64,000 nucleotides of DNA from Caldilineaceae bacterium (lineage in GTDB: Bacteria; Chloroflexota; Anaerolineae; Caldilineales; Caldilineaceae). The notes beneath the pieces were generated by a model. It was not told where the DNA came from. It did no database searches and worked only from the letters and a program-made list of their open reading frames with translations. Shown here one piece after another: positions 1 to 7,766 of the stretch. The stretch is taken from positions 15,056-79,055 of the forward strand of contig JAHBVH010000041.1 in assembly GCA_019637645.1 (NCBI GenBank), given 5' to 3'. Every line of letters begins with the position of its first letter. Position 1 is the first letter of the stretch. A program made the position numbers and the translations under genes.

Positions 1-642
1 CACATCGGTGGGCTGGCGTTGGATCTCTTCGTAAAATTCCTGAATGGCGCGCATCTCGGCGCGATCTAACGACAGCAGTCGTGCTCGGCTTAGTTTCAGC
101 AGCGCGTCGTCATCAAGACCCGCCAATGGAATCTGTTCGACCCGGTCGCTGGCCGCGGCCTCTTGACCAAACTGCGGGTTGATCGGCCCCAAGCTATAGT
201 GTTCAACTGTTTCATTGCAGAGCAGCCCACTTGCCACTTTGCGCAGATCGGCCTCGCTAAGGTCGCCGCGCAGTTCATAACGCTTGGCCGTCGCTACCGC
301 GCCCGCGGGCAGGCCGATTTCGACCATGCCCCGTGCTAATTCGCGCGCCGGGATATCGGTGACGCCAGGGCGAAAGGCGACTTCGATGCTCGCCTCACCG
401 TGACTAGCGGTCGCGCGAGGGGTCGCGGTAAGATCCCACCATTGGCCGATTTCAGTGACGGGATCAACAAGCAAGAGGCGGCAGAGCTGTTCAATTTGCG
501 CGGTGGACAACGGCGCCGCTAAAAAATAGACACGAACAGTCTGACAATCGGTCAGGCTATGAATGCCCAGGGCTTGTGCATTCGTGAGCACGGAAGGATT
601 ACTGAGCGGTTTTTGATTGCGGACTTCAATACGAATGGTCAT
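1..642 (-). CDS. purL: Phosphoribosylformylglycinamidine synthase PurL with fused PurS domain, N-terminal 214 residues (partial)
   Basis: The minus strand is open from an ATG at 642 to the window edge. The enzyme makes FGAM from FGAR, ATP and glutamine in purine synthesis. Residues 1-85 (start MTIRIEVRNQ) resemble a PurS domain. Residues about 190-214, containing SLDRAEMRAIQEFYEEIQRQ and then PTDV, match the segment that opens the PurL catalytic region just before its usual WSEHCKHK motif. PurS is therefore fused to the front of PurL, as in single-chain forms, rather than encoded separately. The rest of the protein lies off the left edge, so its ATP site and any glutaminase domain cannot be judged. 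No clear Shine-Dalgarno or promoter was found upstream. Confidence 0.85.
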   Translation of the reverse strand, partial: MTIRIEVRNQKPLSNPSVLTNAQALGIHSLTDCQTVRVYFLAAPLSTAQIEQLCRLLLVDPVTEIGQWWDLTATPRATASHGEASIEVAFRPGVTDIPARELARGMVEIGLPAGAVATAKRYELRGDLSEADLRKVASGLLCNETVEHYSLGPINPQFGQEAAASDRVEQIPLAGLDDDALLKLSRARLLSLDRAEMRAIQEFYEEIQRQPTDV

Positions 643-957
643 GGTAGGATTCAGTTCGCCATAGTTTCTCTGACGGTAACGGCAGGGCCGTTCGCCTTTC
701 GTTTTGTTTCTACTGATTTATTCAAAAGTGACGCACTTGGGCCAGACCTGACGGGTTTAACAAACCTGACCGGTCTACTCATCGCTAGCCTGCCTGATGA
801 TAACACACGGCAAGATGCCTATCAAATTACAGGGGAGAAAGGGCGCTCGCCAAATGGATTCTATGTCATATTCAGCGAAGAGACATCCTGCTATCGTTAA
901 AGAAACTATTCAAGGCAGCCTCGCTGCAACGCAAGCATCCAGAGAAAGGGCGTGACA
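643..957. other. Divergent intergenic region between purL and the Lon-like gene
   Basis: About 315 bases lie between two divergent starts and should hold both promoters. I saw no convincing -35/-10 pair with good spacing for either gene. The stretch holds a short dispersed repeat at 731-757 followed by a small inverted repeat (ACGGGTTT...AAACCTG). A plus-strand open frame at 559-900 crosses it but overlaps the purL start and resembles nothing I know. Confidence 0.5.
731..757. repeat. Dispersed repeat, copy 1 (GGGCCAGACCTGAC core)
   Basis: The segment matches 60129-60156 over about 27 bases with two differences, including GGGCCAGACCTGAC and then GGGTTT or AGGTTT. A related CCTGACAGGTTT string forms the arms of the terminator at 42836-42871. 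All three copies are intergenic. This suggests a small mobile or recombining palindrome family. Confidence 0.6.
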
Positions 958-3414
958 ATGTCGTCTGTACCCGCCTTACCGGTTGAGGCATTATACCGGC
1001 GTACTGATCCAACCTCACTTCAGTTTCAAACCACCGCAGAACTGGCCGATGTCGGTGAGTATATTGGGCAAGATCGGGCCATCAAGGCGATTGAATTTGG
1101 CATTGGGATGAGCCGCCACGGCTACAATATCTTTGTCCTTGGCCCTTCTGGCACGGGCAAACATGCCCTAGTGCAGCGCTATGTCGAGCGCCAAGCCGCC
1201 ACCGAAGCGCCCCCCAGCGATTGGTGCTATGTCAACAACTTTGAGCAGCCCTACCGCCCACGGGTGTTGCGGCTGCCCGCGGGGGTGGGGAAAGAGCTGC
1301 AAAAGGATGTACAGCGGTTGGTCGATGAATTGCGTAACGCACTCTCTTCGGCCTTTGAAAACGAAGAATACCAGACGCGCCGCCAAGCGTTGGAGATGGA
1401 ACTCCAAGAGCAGCAACAAAAGGGGCTCAACGAGTTGCAGGAGACGGCGCGTGAACGCGGCTTGACTTTGCTCCGTACCCCCGGCGGCTTGGCCTTTGCG
1501 CCCTATAAAGATGGCAATGTCGTCCCTCCAGAACAATTTGAGCAACTGCCCCAAGAAGAACAAGAGCGGCTGAAAACCGAAGTCGAGGTGCTCCAAGAGC
1601 GGTTGCAGAAGCTCCTGATCCAAGCGCCGCGGCTCGAGCGCGATCTGCGGGAACGCCTGCGTCTCCTCAATGAAGAGGTCGCTAGCTTTGTGCTCACCCA
1701 ACTGATGGATGATTTCTATGAGAAATATGCCGAGCAGGCCGCGGTGATCGACTTTTTACATGCCTTGCAGAAGGATGTCAGCGAGAATCTCAATAACTTT
1801 GTGAGCGGGGAAGAAAAGTCCGGGGAACAGCCGATGGGCGTGTTGCCCAATGGCGCACCGGCCTCGCCAGTGCGCCAGCGCTATACGGTGAATCTGTTAG
1901 TGGATGCCAGCGAATTCACCGGTGCCCCTGTGATCTACGAAAGCAACCCTTCCTATCTCAATCTGGTGGGCCGTGTGGAGCAAATGGCGACCATGGGCGC
2001 GCTCATCACCGACTTTACCTTGATCAAGCCGGGGGTGCTCCATCGCGCCAATGGTGGCTATTTAATGGTGGATGCGCTCAAGGTCTTGAATAGCCCCTAT
2101 GCGTGGGAAGGGCTGAAGCGGGCCCTGCAATTTGGGGAAATTCGGATCGAATCCCCTGTCCAAATGATGAGCTTGACCACCACGGTCTCCCTCGAACCGG
2201 AGCCGATCCCGCTGGATGTCAAGGTTGTGCTGATCGGTGATCGGCAGACCTACTATCTACTTGCCCAATATGACCCCGACTTTAACGAACTTTTCAAGGT
2301 TGCAGCCGATTTTAACGATGAACTGATTCGCACACCGGAAACTGAGTTGATGTATGCACAGTTGATCGCGACGGTCATGCGGCGTGAAAAGCTGCGCCCC
2401 TTTGATCGCTCAGCCGTGGCCCGGATCATTGAACGGAGCGCTCGCATGATGAGTGATGCCGAACGGCTCAGCATGCAGATCCAGGTGGTGGTCGATCTGA
2501 TGGAAGAGGCGGACTATTGGGCCGAGCAGGCGGGTGCCGCGGTGGTCAGCGCTGCCCATGTCCAACAAGCATTGGACGGACAAGTCTACCGCACCGACCG
2601 CATTCGGGAACGGATGCAAGAGGCGATCCTACGGCAGACGATCCTGGTTGATACGGAGGGGGCCAAAGTGGGGCAGATCAACGGTCTCTCGGTGGTGCAA
2701 ATGGGCACCTATCTCTACGGTCAGCCTTCGCGCATTACGGCCAATGTCTTTATGGGGCGGGGGGATGTGGTCAACATTGAGCGCGAAGTCGAGATGAGTG
2801 GCCCCAGTCATTCCAAAGGCGTCTTGATTTTAGCTAGCCTCTTGCGGGCGCGCTATGCTACCGACCGACCTTTGGCGCTTTCGGCCAACCTCGTTTTTGA
2901 GCAGTCCTATGGTGGCGTCGATGGCGATAGCGCATCGTCAACCGAGCTTTATGCCCTGCTGTCGGCCATTGCCGATGTGCCGATCAAACAGGCGCTGGCG
3001 GTCACAGGGTCGGTCAATCAGCGCGGCCAAGTCCAGGCCATTGGCGGCGTCAACGAAAAGATCGAAGGCTTCTTTGATCTCTGCAAAGCCCGGGGATTGA
3101 CTGGTGACCAAGGGGTCTTGATCCCGGTTGCGAATGTGAAGCATCTCATGTTGCGGCAAGATATTGTCGAGGCGGCGGCGGCCAATCAATTCCACATCTA
3201 TCCCGTAACGACCATTGATGAAGGGATTGAACTGTTGACAGGCATCCCCGCTGGAGAAAAGAATGCCGAAGGGAACTACCCCGAAGGGACCATCAATGCC
3301 TTGGTCGCGCAGCGCCTGCAAGCATTTGCCGAACGCCGCGCCGAGTTAGATGAACCGCGCACGAAAGGTGAGCGGAATGGGGATGCGCGTGGTGAGAAGG
3401 AAGCATTGTTATGA
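958..3414 (+). CDS. Lon-related ATP-dependent protease (AAA+ with S16 serine-lysine protease domain)
   Basis: This is a soluble AAA+ protease of the Lon-related (YcbZ/LonB-like) group, expected to unfold and degrade proteins. A GTG lies at 952, but ATG 958 has AAGGG seven bases upstream, so 958 is preferred. Walker A is GPSGTGK at about residues 64-70 (counted from 952). A long coiled-coil insertion follows (about 130-260), and then the segment HRANGGYLMVDALKVL, typical of the Walker B region in this group. The protease dyad is Ser660 in GDSASS and Lys703 in GGVNEKIEG. They are 43 residues apart, the same spacing as in classical Lon. There is no Lon N-domain. The stop overlaps the next gene's start (ATGA), so the two are probably translated together. 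Confidence 0.92.
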   Translation: MSSVPALPVEALYRRTDPTSLQFQTTAELADVGEYIGQDRAIKAIEFGIGMSRHGYNIFVLGPSGTGKHALVQRYVERQAATEAPPSDWCYVNNFEQPYRPRVLRLPAGVGKELQKDVQRLVDELRNALSSAFENEEYQTRRQALEMELQEQQQKGLNELQETARERGLTLLRTPGGLAFAPYKDGNVVPPEQFEQLPQEEQERLKTEVEVLQERLQKLLIQAPRLERDLRERLRLLNEEVASFVLTQLMDDFYEKYAEQAAVIDFLHALQKDVSENLNNFVSGEEKSGEQPMGVLPNGAPASPVRQRYTVNLLVDASEFTGAPVIYESNPSYLNLVGRVEQMATMGALITDFTLIKPGVLHRANGGYLMVDALKVLNSPYAWEGLKRALQFGEIRIESPVQMMSLTTTVSLEPEPIPLDVKVVLIGDRQTYYLLAQYDPDFNELFKVAADFNDELIRTPETELMYAQLIATVMRREKLRPFDRSAVARIIERSARMMSDAERLSMQIQVVVDLMEEADYWAEQAGAAVVSAAHVQQALDGQVYRTDRIRERMQEAILRQTILVDTEGAKVGQINGLSVVQMGTYLYGQPSRITANVFMGRGDVVNIEREVEMSGPSHSKGVLILASLLRARYATDRPLALSANLVFEQSYGGVDGDSASSTELYALLSAIADVPIKQALAVTGSVNQRGQVQAIGGVNEKIEGFFDLCKARGLTGDQGVLIPVANVKHLMLRQDIVEAAAANQFHIYPVTTIDEGIELLTGIPAGEKNAEGNYPEGTINALVAQRLQAFAERRAELDEPRTKGERNGDARGEKEALL

Positions 3415-4205
3415 GCCAGCCAGGTACAGAACGAATTGTGGTGGCGCTGGATGCGTCGCCGCAGAGCCAGATCGCGCTGCGGGCGGCAGCCAAGGTGGCG
3501 GCAGCCATGCAGGCCGAGTTGCAAGGGCTCTTTGTCGAGGATGTCAATTTATTTTACCTCTGTAATAGCCCGTTTTGTCGCGAAGTTGGGCTACGCACGG
3601 CCATGGTACGCCAGTTGGAAAGCCATACGGTAGAGCGCCAACTGCGCGTCCGCGCCGCAGAGTTGCGTCGGTTGTTGGCACGGGTGGCCAGCGAGGCCCA
3701 GGTCCGTTGGTCTTTCCAAGTGACAAGAGGGGCGATCGTCCAGGAACTGTTGACCGCAGCCGAAGACGCGTTGCTGCTAAGTCTGGGGCGTACGGGCTGG
3801 TTAGCAGGCAATCGCTTGGGCTCAACCACTCGTGTGATGGTGGAACGGACGTTGCGACCGCTCTTGATCTTGGGGGAGCATGACGGGCTAACCCCACCAC
3901 TAACGGTGGTGTACAATGGAACTGCCAGCGCCGATCGCGCTGTGGCCTTGGCGACGCGGCTGGCCCAACAGGCGGGGAATCAGGTCATTGTCTGGCTGGT
4001 TGGGCCGGCCAGTGAAGCCGCGGCTTGGCAAGAACATGTGCCGAGCTTGCTCCAGGGGCAGTCGGTTGCGCTAACTTTTGTCCATTTTCGCATAGAGGAA
4101 CTTGCCAGTGCTCTAGCTCAGGCGAAAAATCACTCATTCTTCTTGCCGCTAGATTATGCAGAGTGGCTCACGGCGATCAATGGGCCTGTATTGTTGGTGC
4201 CGTAG
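3411..4205 (+). CDS. Universal stress protein (UspA-like), tandem-domain
   Basis: 264 residues. The N-terminus (RIVVALDASPQSQIALRAA) is a typical Usp beta1-alpha1 start, and residues up to about 150 form one Usp domain. Residues about 160-264 look like a second, weaker copy (start LTVVYNGTASADRAVALATR). The usual ATP-binding G-x2-G-x9-G-S/T run is only partly visible as GRTGWLAGNRLGSTT. The start codon overlaps the Lon-like stop by four bases (ATGA), so a link to protein quality control under stress is likely but inferred. It ends three bases before the convergent glycosyltransferase gene, leaving no room for a separate terminator. Confidence 0.85.
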   Translation: MSQPGTERIVVALDASPQSQIALRAAAKVAAAMQAELQGLFVEDVNLFYLCNSPFCREVGLRTAMVRQLESHTVERQLRVRAAELRRLLARVASEAQVRWSFQVTRGAIVQELLTAAEDALLLSLGRTGWLAGNRLGSTTRVMVERTLRPLLILGEHDGLTPPLTVVYNGTASADRAVALATRLAQQAGNQVIVWLVGPASEAAAWQEHVPSLLQGQSVALTFVHFRIEELASALAQAKNHSFFLPLDYAEWLTAINGPVLLVP

Positions 4206-4208
4206 AAG

Positions 4209-6581
4209 CTAGGGTTCAATCGCTATTTGACCGATTTGGACGCGCCCGTCACCCGTGGTGAAGCCGGCGGCGGCGGTGATGGGCAAGAGGAGCGAGCCAT
4301 CGCTGCCGGTTTCGTAGAGGCCCACCCACAACGTATAGTTGCCCGGTATCGATGGTGGCGTCAAGACAACTTCGCTCACAATCCGATCCCCTGGCTGCCA
4401 GTAGCGGGTAGGGAAGCGCAGGGCGGGTGCTTGATCAAAGCCACTGACCCGTTGCCCCGCGTCATCGAGGAGATGGACAAAGGCCGTATAGTCCGTCGCG
4501 GGCGTACCTATGGCGTCCCAGACCAACGTTGCCGTGATGGGGGTGGTCGTCTCTAGCGAGACTTGTGTGGGAAAATCAGCGGCAGTCAGTTGAATCACCT
4601 GGCCGAATTGGGTTTCGATGGGGCTCATTTGGTCAAGCGTCACCGTTGGTGGCTGTGACGGGCTAATCGCGACATAGCCCAAGAAAGGCCCATCCTTAAT
4701 CGGTGTCCCTTCGCTCGTTTGGGCTAGGATGGGCAAGCGGCCACTCTCTTCGGTCTGTGGATCCACAAATCCGATATAGACCCGCGCCAGCAAGGGGGCC
4801 GTCCCATCGACGGTGCGCTGGATAAGCACTGGGTAATGGTCTGCATAGATCGCGCCGGGTTGCCAAAGGGTAGTCGGGTTGCGCCCCCAACCAGGGTGGG
4901 TTGTCAAATTACCCACCTCTCGCCCCTGTTCATCGAGCAATTGGATAAAGAGCTGGTAGTCCGCCTGGATAGGTTCCCGTGCTTGGAGATATAAGGTGAC
5001 CGGCACGCTTTCACCCTGGCGAAAGCGGGCCGAGGGCAGTTCGAGCGCGAGCAGGTAGAGTCGATCCTGAGCGCCATAGACGACATCGAGCGGCTGCGCG
5101 CTGCTGGGAATCGCGGCCACGGGGCGGGGCGCACGATAGCTGGCTGGCAGCAAGAAGATCAGCGCAAATAAGGAGCACCCGAGCATCACCGAAGGCATGA
5201 GCAACCAGAGCGCAGGCTGGACGCGGTGCGGTAGCCCACGCAACCAACTGTGTAGCCCCCAAACCAGAAAGATTGCAAAGGCACTGATGGCCGGGAAGAA
5301 GAGCCGCCCTTGGCTGCTGGTCGCCCGATTCAGCCAATAGATCAGCAGGGCAACTGAGATGAGTAGCCAACTTAGCAAGAGGAGACGCACCCAGGCGGCG
5401 GGTTGCTCTCTGCGCTTGGCTCGGCTCGACCACCAAGCAACCGGCACACCTGCTAACGCCACCAACGTTACGCCATCGAAAAAAGGATAGACCGCCGCCG
5501 GCAACAAGATGTTAAACCAGCCAAAGATCCCCCAGAACGAATAGCGCAGGCCACGGAACTCGCCCCAAAAGCTGTCCCAGGTGATGGCATCCCCGCGGAG
5601 CCCATTGTTGGATAGTAGGTGAGATACACCGAAAAGATCCCCATAGAGGCTGTAATTGCGCCAGTACCACCAACCCGCAATGGCAAGGGCTGGGAGGACA
5701 ACGGGCAATAGTGCCTGGAAGGGAACCCGCCAATTGTGGCGCAACCTTGCTATGATCAAGGTTGCACAGCCCACGAGGGGTAATAAGCCCAACCCCTGGA
5801 GTTTGCTCAGGGCGGCTAGGCCAATGCAGATGCCTAAAACAATCCATTCCATGAATCGGATCGAACGATGGGTTGCATTTGTCACCAGGCGTGCCAGCCA
5901 ATAGATGGTTGCGGCGCTGGTCACAATGACCATGCTGTCGTTAGAGCAAGCCGCGCTGATAAAGGCAAACTGCGGAATCGTCGCCACCCATATCACAGCT
6001 AGCAATGGCAAGGAGAGCGGCCAAGCCGACGCTATTGCCGGATAATCGGCCAACGCTAACTGGGCAATGCGGTAGGTGAACCAAAGGGTCAGGCCGCCCA
6101 ACAGCAGTGACACCCACCGGCCAATGTGCAACGCAAGATTGCTCCCTTGCAGTGGATGTGGTTGCGCGCTGTAGAGCATAAAGTTCTTGTTGCCGGGAAA
6201 GAGTGGATCGCCAATGTTCGCGCGCAGATTAGGCACGTTCAGTTGGTCAAAGTCACTTTGATCAATCCCCGCGGTCAGGCGACCGACGAGCCAGTAGTAG
6301 AGTGGGGCTTGGCTTCCTTCATGTGACCAAGCTTCCTCGACATCGGGGTTTTGCACCGGTAGCCCATAGCCAGCCGCCAAATGGCGGGCAAAGGCGTAGT
6401 GATGGATCTCATCGGGTGTTTCAAAGGGGGGCGTGGTGAGGCTATACCAAAGGCCAATAGCAAAAAAAAGGCCCAGGATGGCTATGAGTGAGCGCCATTC
6501 GCTTACCTGCGTGGTCGGGAGGACGTTTCGGTTTGACCGTTCTTGTTCTTGCGCATATGGCGCGGCGACAGTCCCTTGCAT
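4209..6581 (-). CDS. GT-C fold membrane glycosyltransferase (DUF2142-like) with C-terminal beta-sandwich region
   Basis: 790 residues. About the first 490 hold roughly a dozen membrane segments. The first loop carries PPFETPDEIHHYAFARHL, the acidic DE motif expected for lipid-phosphate-sugar-dependent GT-C enzymes of the DUF2142/ArnT-like group. Residues about 500-790 are soluble, probably extracytoplasmic, and appear to hold two similar beta-rich segments, each with a 'W-P-G' strand (LWQPGAIYADHYPVLIQ and RYWQPGDRIVSEVVLT). The same kind of tail occurs in the two GT genes further upstream on this strand. The ATG lies six bases after a good -10 element, so the mRNA is probably leaderless. Substrate and acceptor are unknown. 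Confidence 0.8.
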   Translation of the reverse strand: MQGTVAAPYAQEQERSNRNVLPTTQVSEWRSLIAILGLFFAIGLWYSLTTPPFETPDEIHHYAFARHLAAGYGLPVQNPDVEEAWSHEGSQAPLYYWLVGRLTAGIDQSDFDQLNVPNLRANIGDPLFPGNKNFMLYSAQPHPLQGSNLALHIGRWVSLLLGGLTLWFTYRIAQLALADYPAIASAWPLSLPLLAVIWVATIPQFAFISAACSNDSMVIVTSAATIYWLARLVTNATHRSIRFMEWIVLGICIGLAALSKLQGLGLLPLVGCATLIIARLRHNWRVPFQALLPVVLPALAIAGWWYWRNYSLYGDLFGVSHLLSNNGLRGDAITWDSFWGEFRGLRYSFWGIFGWFNILLPAAVYPFFDGVTLVALAGVPVAWWSSRAKRREQPAAWVRLLLLSWLLISVALLIYWLNRATSSQGRLFFPAISAFAIFLVWGLHSWLRGLPHRVQPALWLLMPSVMLGCSLFALIFLLPASYRAPRPVAAIPSSAQPLDVVYGAQDRLYLLALELPSARFRQGESVPVTLYLQAREPIQADYQLFIQLLDEQGREVGNLTTHPGWGRNPTTLWQPGAIYADHYPVLIQRTVDGTAPLLARVYIGFVDPQTEESGRLPILAQTSEGTPIKDGPFLGYVAISPSQPPTVTLDQMSPIETQFGQVIQLTAADFPTQVSLETTTPITATLVWDAIGTPATDYTAFVHLLDDAGQRVSGFDQAPALRFPTRYWQPGDRIVSEVVLTPPSIPGNYTLWVGLYETGSDGSLLLPITAAAGFTTGDGRVQIGQIAIEP

Positions 6582-6587
6582 AGGGCT

Positions 6588-6616
6588 ATTATGCCCTTAA
6601 GGGAATTTCTGTGCAA
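6588..6616 (-). promoter_or_regulatory. Promoter for the DUF2142-like GT gene, predicted leaderless
   Basis: On the minus strand TTGCAC (6611-6616) and CATAAT (6588-6593) are separated by exactly 17 bases. The gene's ATG begins six bases after the -10 box, so transcription should start at or next to the start codon. No Shine-Dalgarno could then be used. Confidence 0.6.
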
Positions 6617-6726
6617 AGATCATTGGAGCGAAAGCGGGCAATGCAAGTTTTTACTGCTGTATCTCTCTGGCTGCGATTTGGCCCTATTGGCGCACGATGT
6701 GGATGACCTTACGCCGAGGCTGAACC

Positions 6727-7116
6727 TCATTCAATCCCGACGACTACACTGGAAAGCAGCAGGACAAGGGCCATGGGAGCCCAGATCATCCGCTCACCAG
6801 CACTAGGGGTAAGTAGATTAAGGAATAGACTAAGCGCCGCAATCGTGACAACCACCCAAATAAGCCGTTGGGCGGCCTGTGACCAACGAAGCAAAGCCAC
6901 ACCTGCCCGCGCCAGTACGACGCCCGCCAGCAAGAGGAGCAAGAATGCCTGAACCACGGCCACGAAACGCATGGGCAATGGCAACTGTCCAGGAAAGGCA
7001 CCACCCATTGCATACGCGCCCCATGGCGCGCCCAACGCCAAGGCTAGTTGGAAAAGGACAATCCCTAGGGTGAGCATGGCATAGATGAGGGCTGCAATGC
7101 GTTTTGTTTTACTCAT
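6727..7116 (-). CDS. Small integral membrane protein, four predicted helices
   Basis: 129 residues with hydrophobic stretches at about 8-30, 48-70, 83-103 and 108-128, separated by short charged loops (RAGVALLRWSQAAQRL). I do not recognise a named family, although small four-helix membrane proteins of this shape are common in Chloroflexota and Actinobacteria. The next gene downstream on the strand is the DUF2142-like GT. The HD-domain gene lies 35 bases upstream and may share its transcript. No clear Shine-Dalgarno precedes the ATG. Confidence 0.65.
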   Translation of the reverse strand: MSKTKRIAALIYAMLTLGIVLFQLALALGAPWGAYAMGGAFPGQLPLPMRFVAVVQAFLLLLLAGVVLARAGVALLRWSQAAQRLIWVVVTIAALSLFLNLLTPSAGERMIWAPMALVLLLSSVVVGIE

Positions 7117-7151
7117 ATTTCTGTGTCTTTGGGCACACTAGATTCGTTCCC

Positions 7152-7691
7152 TCACCACTTGAAGACTGGTGCCGGATTGAAGAGATGTTTTGGCAGCCAG
7201 CTTAGTTCAAGTTGGACAAGACGTTGATGAAAGCCCGCGTTGGGAAACCGCTGTTTAACCTGTCCAATATAGGCACGCGGTAGGCCACATGGCACAAGAC
7301 CCAAGGAGAAATCCACCAAGTCCCCGCGCCGAAAAATTTCGACCAAAGGATAGCGCGTATCGTGGTAGGGTCTGATTTTATGATGCATATCAATCATCAA
7401 CGCAATCTCTGGAATCCACTCCGCTAACTGGTTCTGCTGTAAATAGCTTTGGGCGCGGGCAATAGAGGGGGGCAGGTAGTCGAACGTATCATCTGACCAA
7501 ATGCCCAGATCGTGAAAACAACCGGCAATCGTCAGCTTCTGGCGTTCTTCTGCACTGCCGTTGTGCAAAGCAAAACAGAAGTTGAGCATCCGGTAGACGT
7601 GGTTGCGGTAGCCAGCATAATCCTTTCCAATTTGGGATTGCCACTGGCCTAAGAGTTCGTCGACGAGCGGAAGATCGGCTTCGATGATCAT
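7152..7691 (-). CDS. HD-domain protein, putative metal-dependent phosphohydrolase
   Basis: 179 residues. The HD-family pattern is visible: a first His in YRNHVYRMLNFC, the diagnostic His-Asp in GCFHDLGIW, paired histidines in IDMHHKIRPYH, and a distal Asp in GDLVDFSLG. Proteins of this kind hydrolyse phosphomonoesters or nucleotides, but the substrate cannot be read from the sequence. AAAGGA lies just upstream of the ATG, supporting this start. It lies between glycosyltransferase genes and the small membrane protein gene with the same orientation. Confidence 0.75.
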   Translation of the reverse strand: MIIEADLPLVDELLGQWQSQIGKDYAGYRNHVYRMLNFCFALHNGSAEERQKLTIAGCFHDLGIWSDDTFDYLPPSIARAQSYLQQNQLAEWIPEIALMIDMHHKIRPYHDTRYPLVEIFRRGDLVDFSLGLVPCGLPRAYIGQVKQRFPNAGFHQRLVQLELSWLPKHLFNPAPVFKW

Positions 7692-7706
7692 AACACGTCC
7701 TTTTTT

Positions 7707-7765
7707 GAGACTGGAGATTGGTGACTAGAGACTAGAGACTGAGGATCTTGTTTCTCCAGTCTCTA
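7707..7765. repeat. Intergenic direct and inverted repeats (CTAGAGACT units)
   Basis: The gap contains overlapping copies of ACTAGAGACT. An 11-bp perfect inverted repeat (GAGACTGGAGA at 7707-7717, complement at 7753-7763) and an alternative 9-bp stem (7733-7741 with 7757-7765) can form different hairpins. On the minus strand the stem is followed by A6 rather than T6, so it is not a standard terminator there. Confidence 0.6.
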
Positions 7766-7766
7766 G

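Noticed and set aside
559..900. 113-residue plus-strand open frame between purL and the Lon-like gene
   Set aside because: It overlaps the purL start, has no ribosome site, includes a dispersed repeat and resembles no family.
7707..7765. Intrinsic terminator for the GT39 gene
   Set aside because: On the minus strand the stem is followed by A6, not T6.
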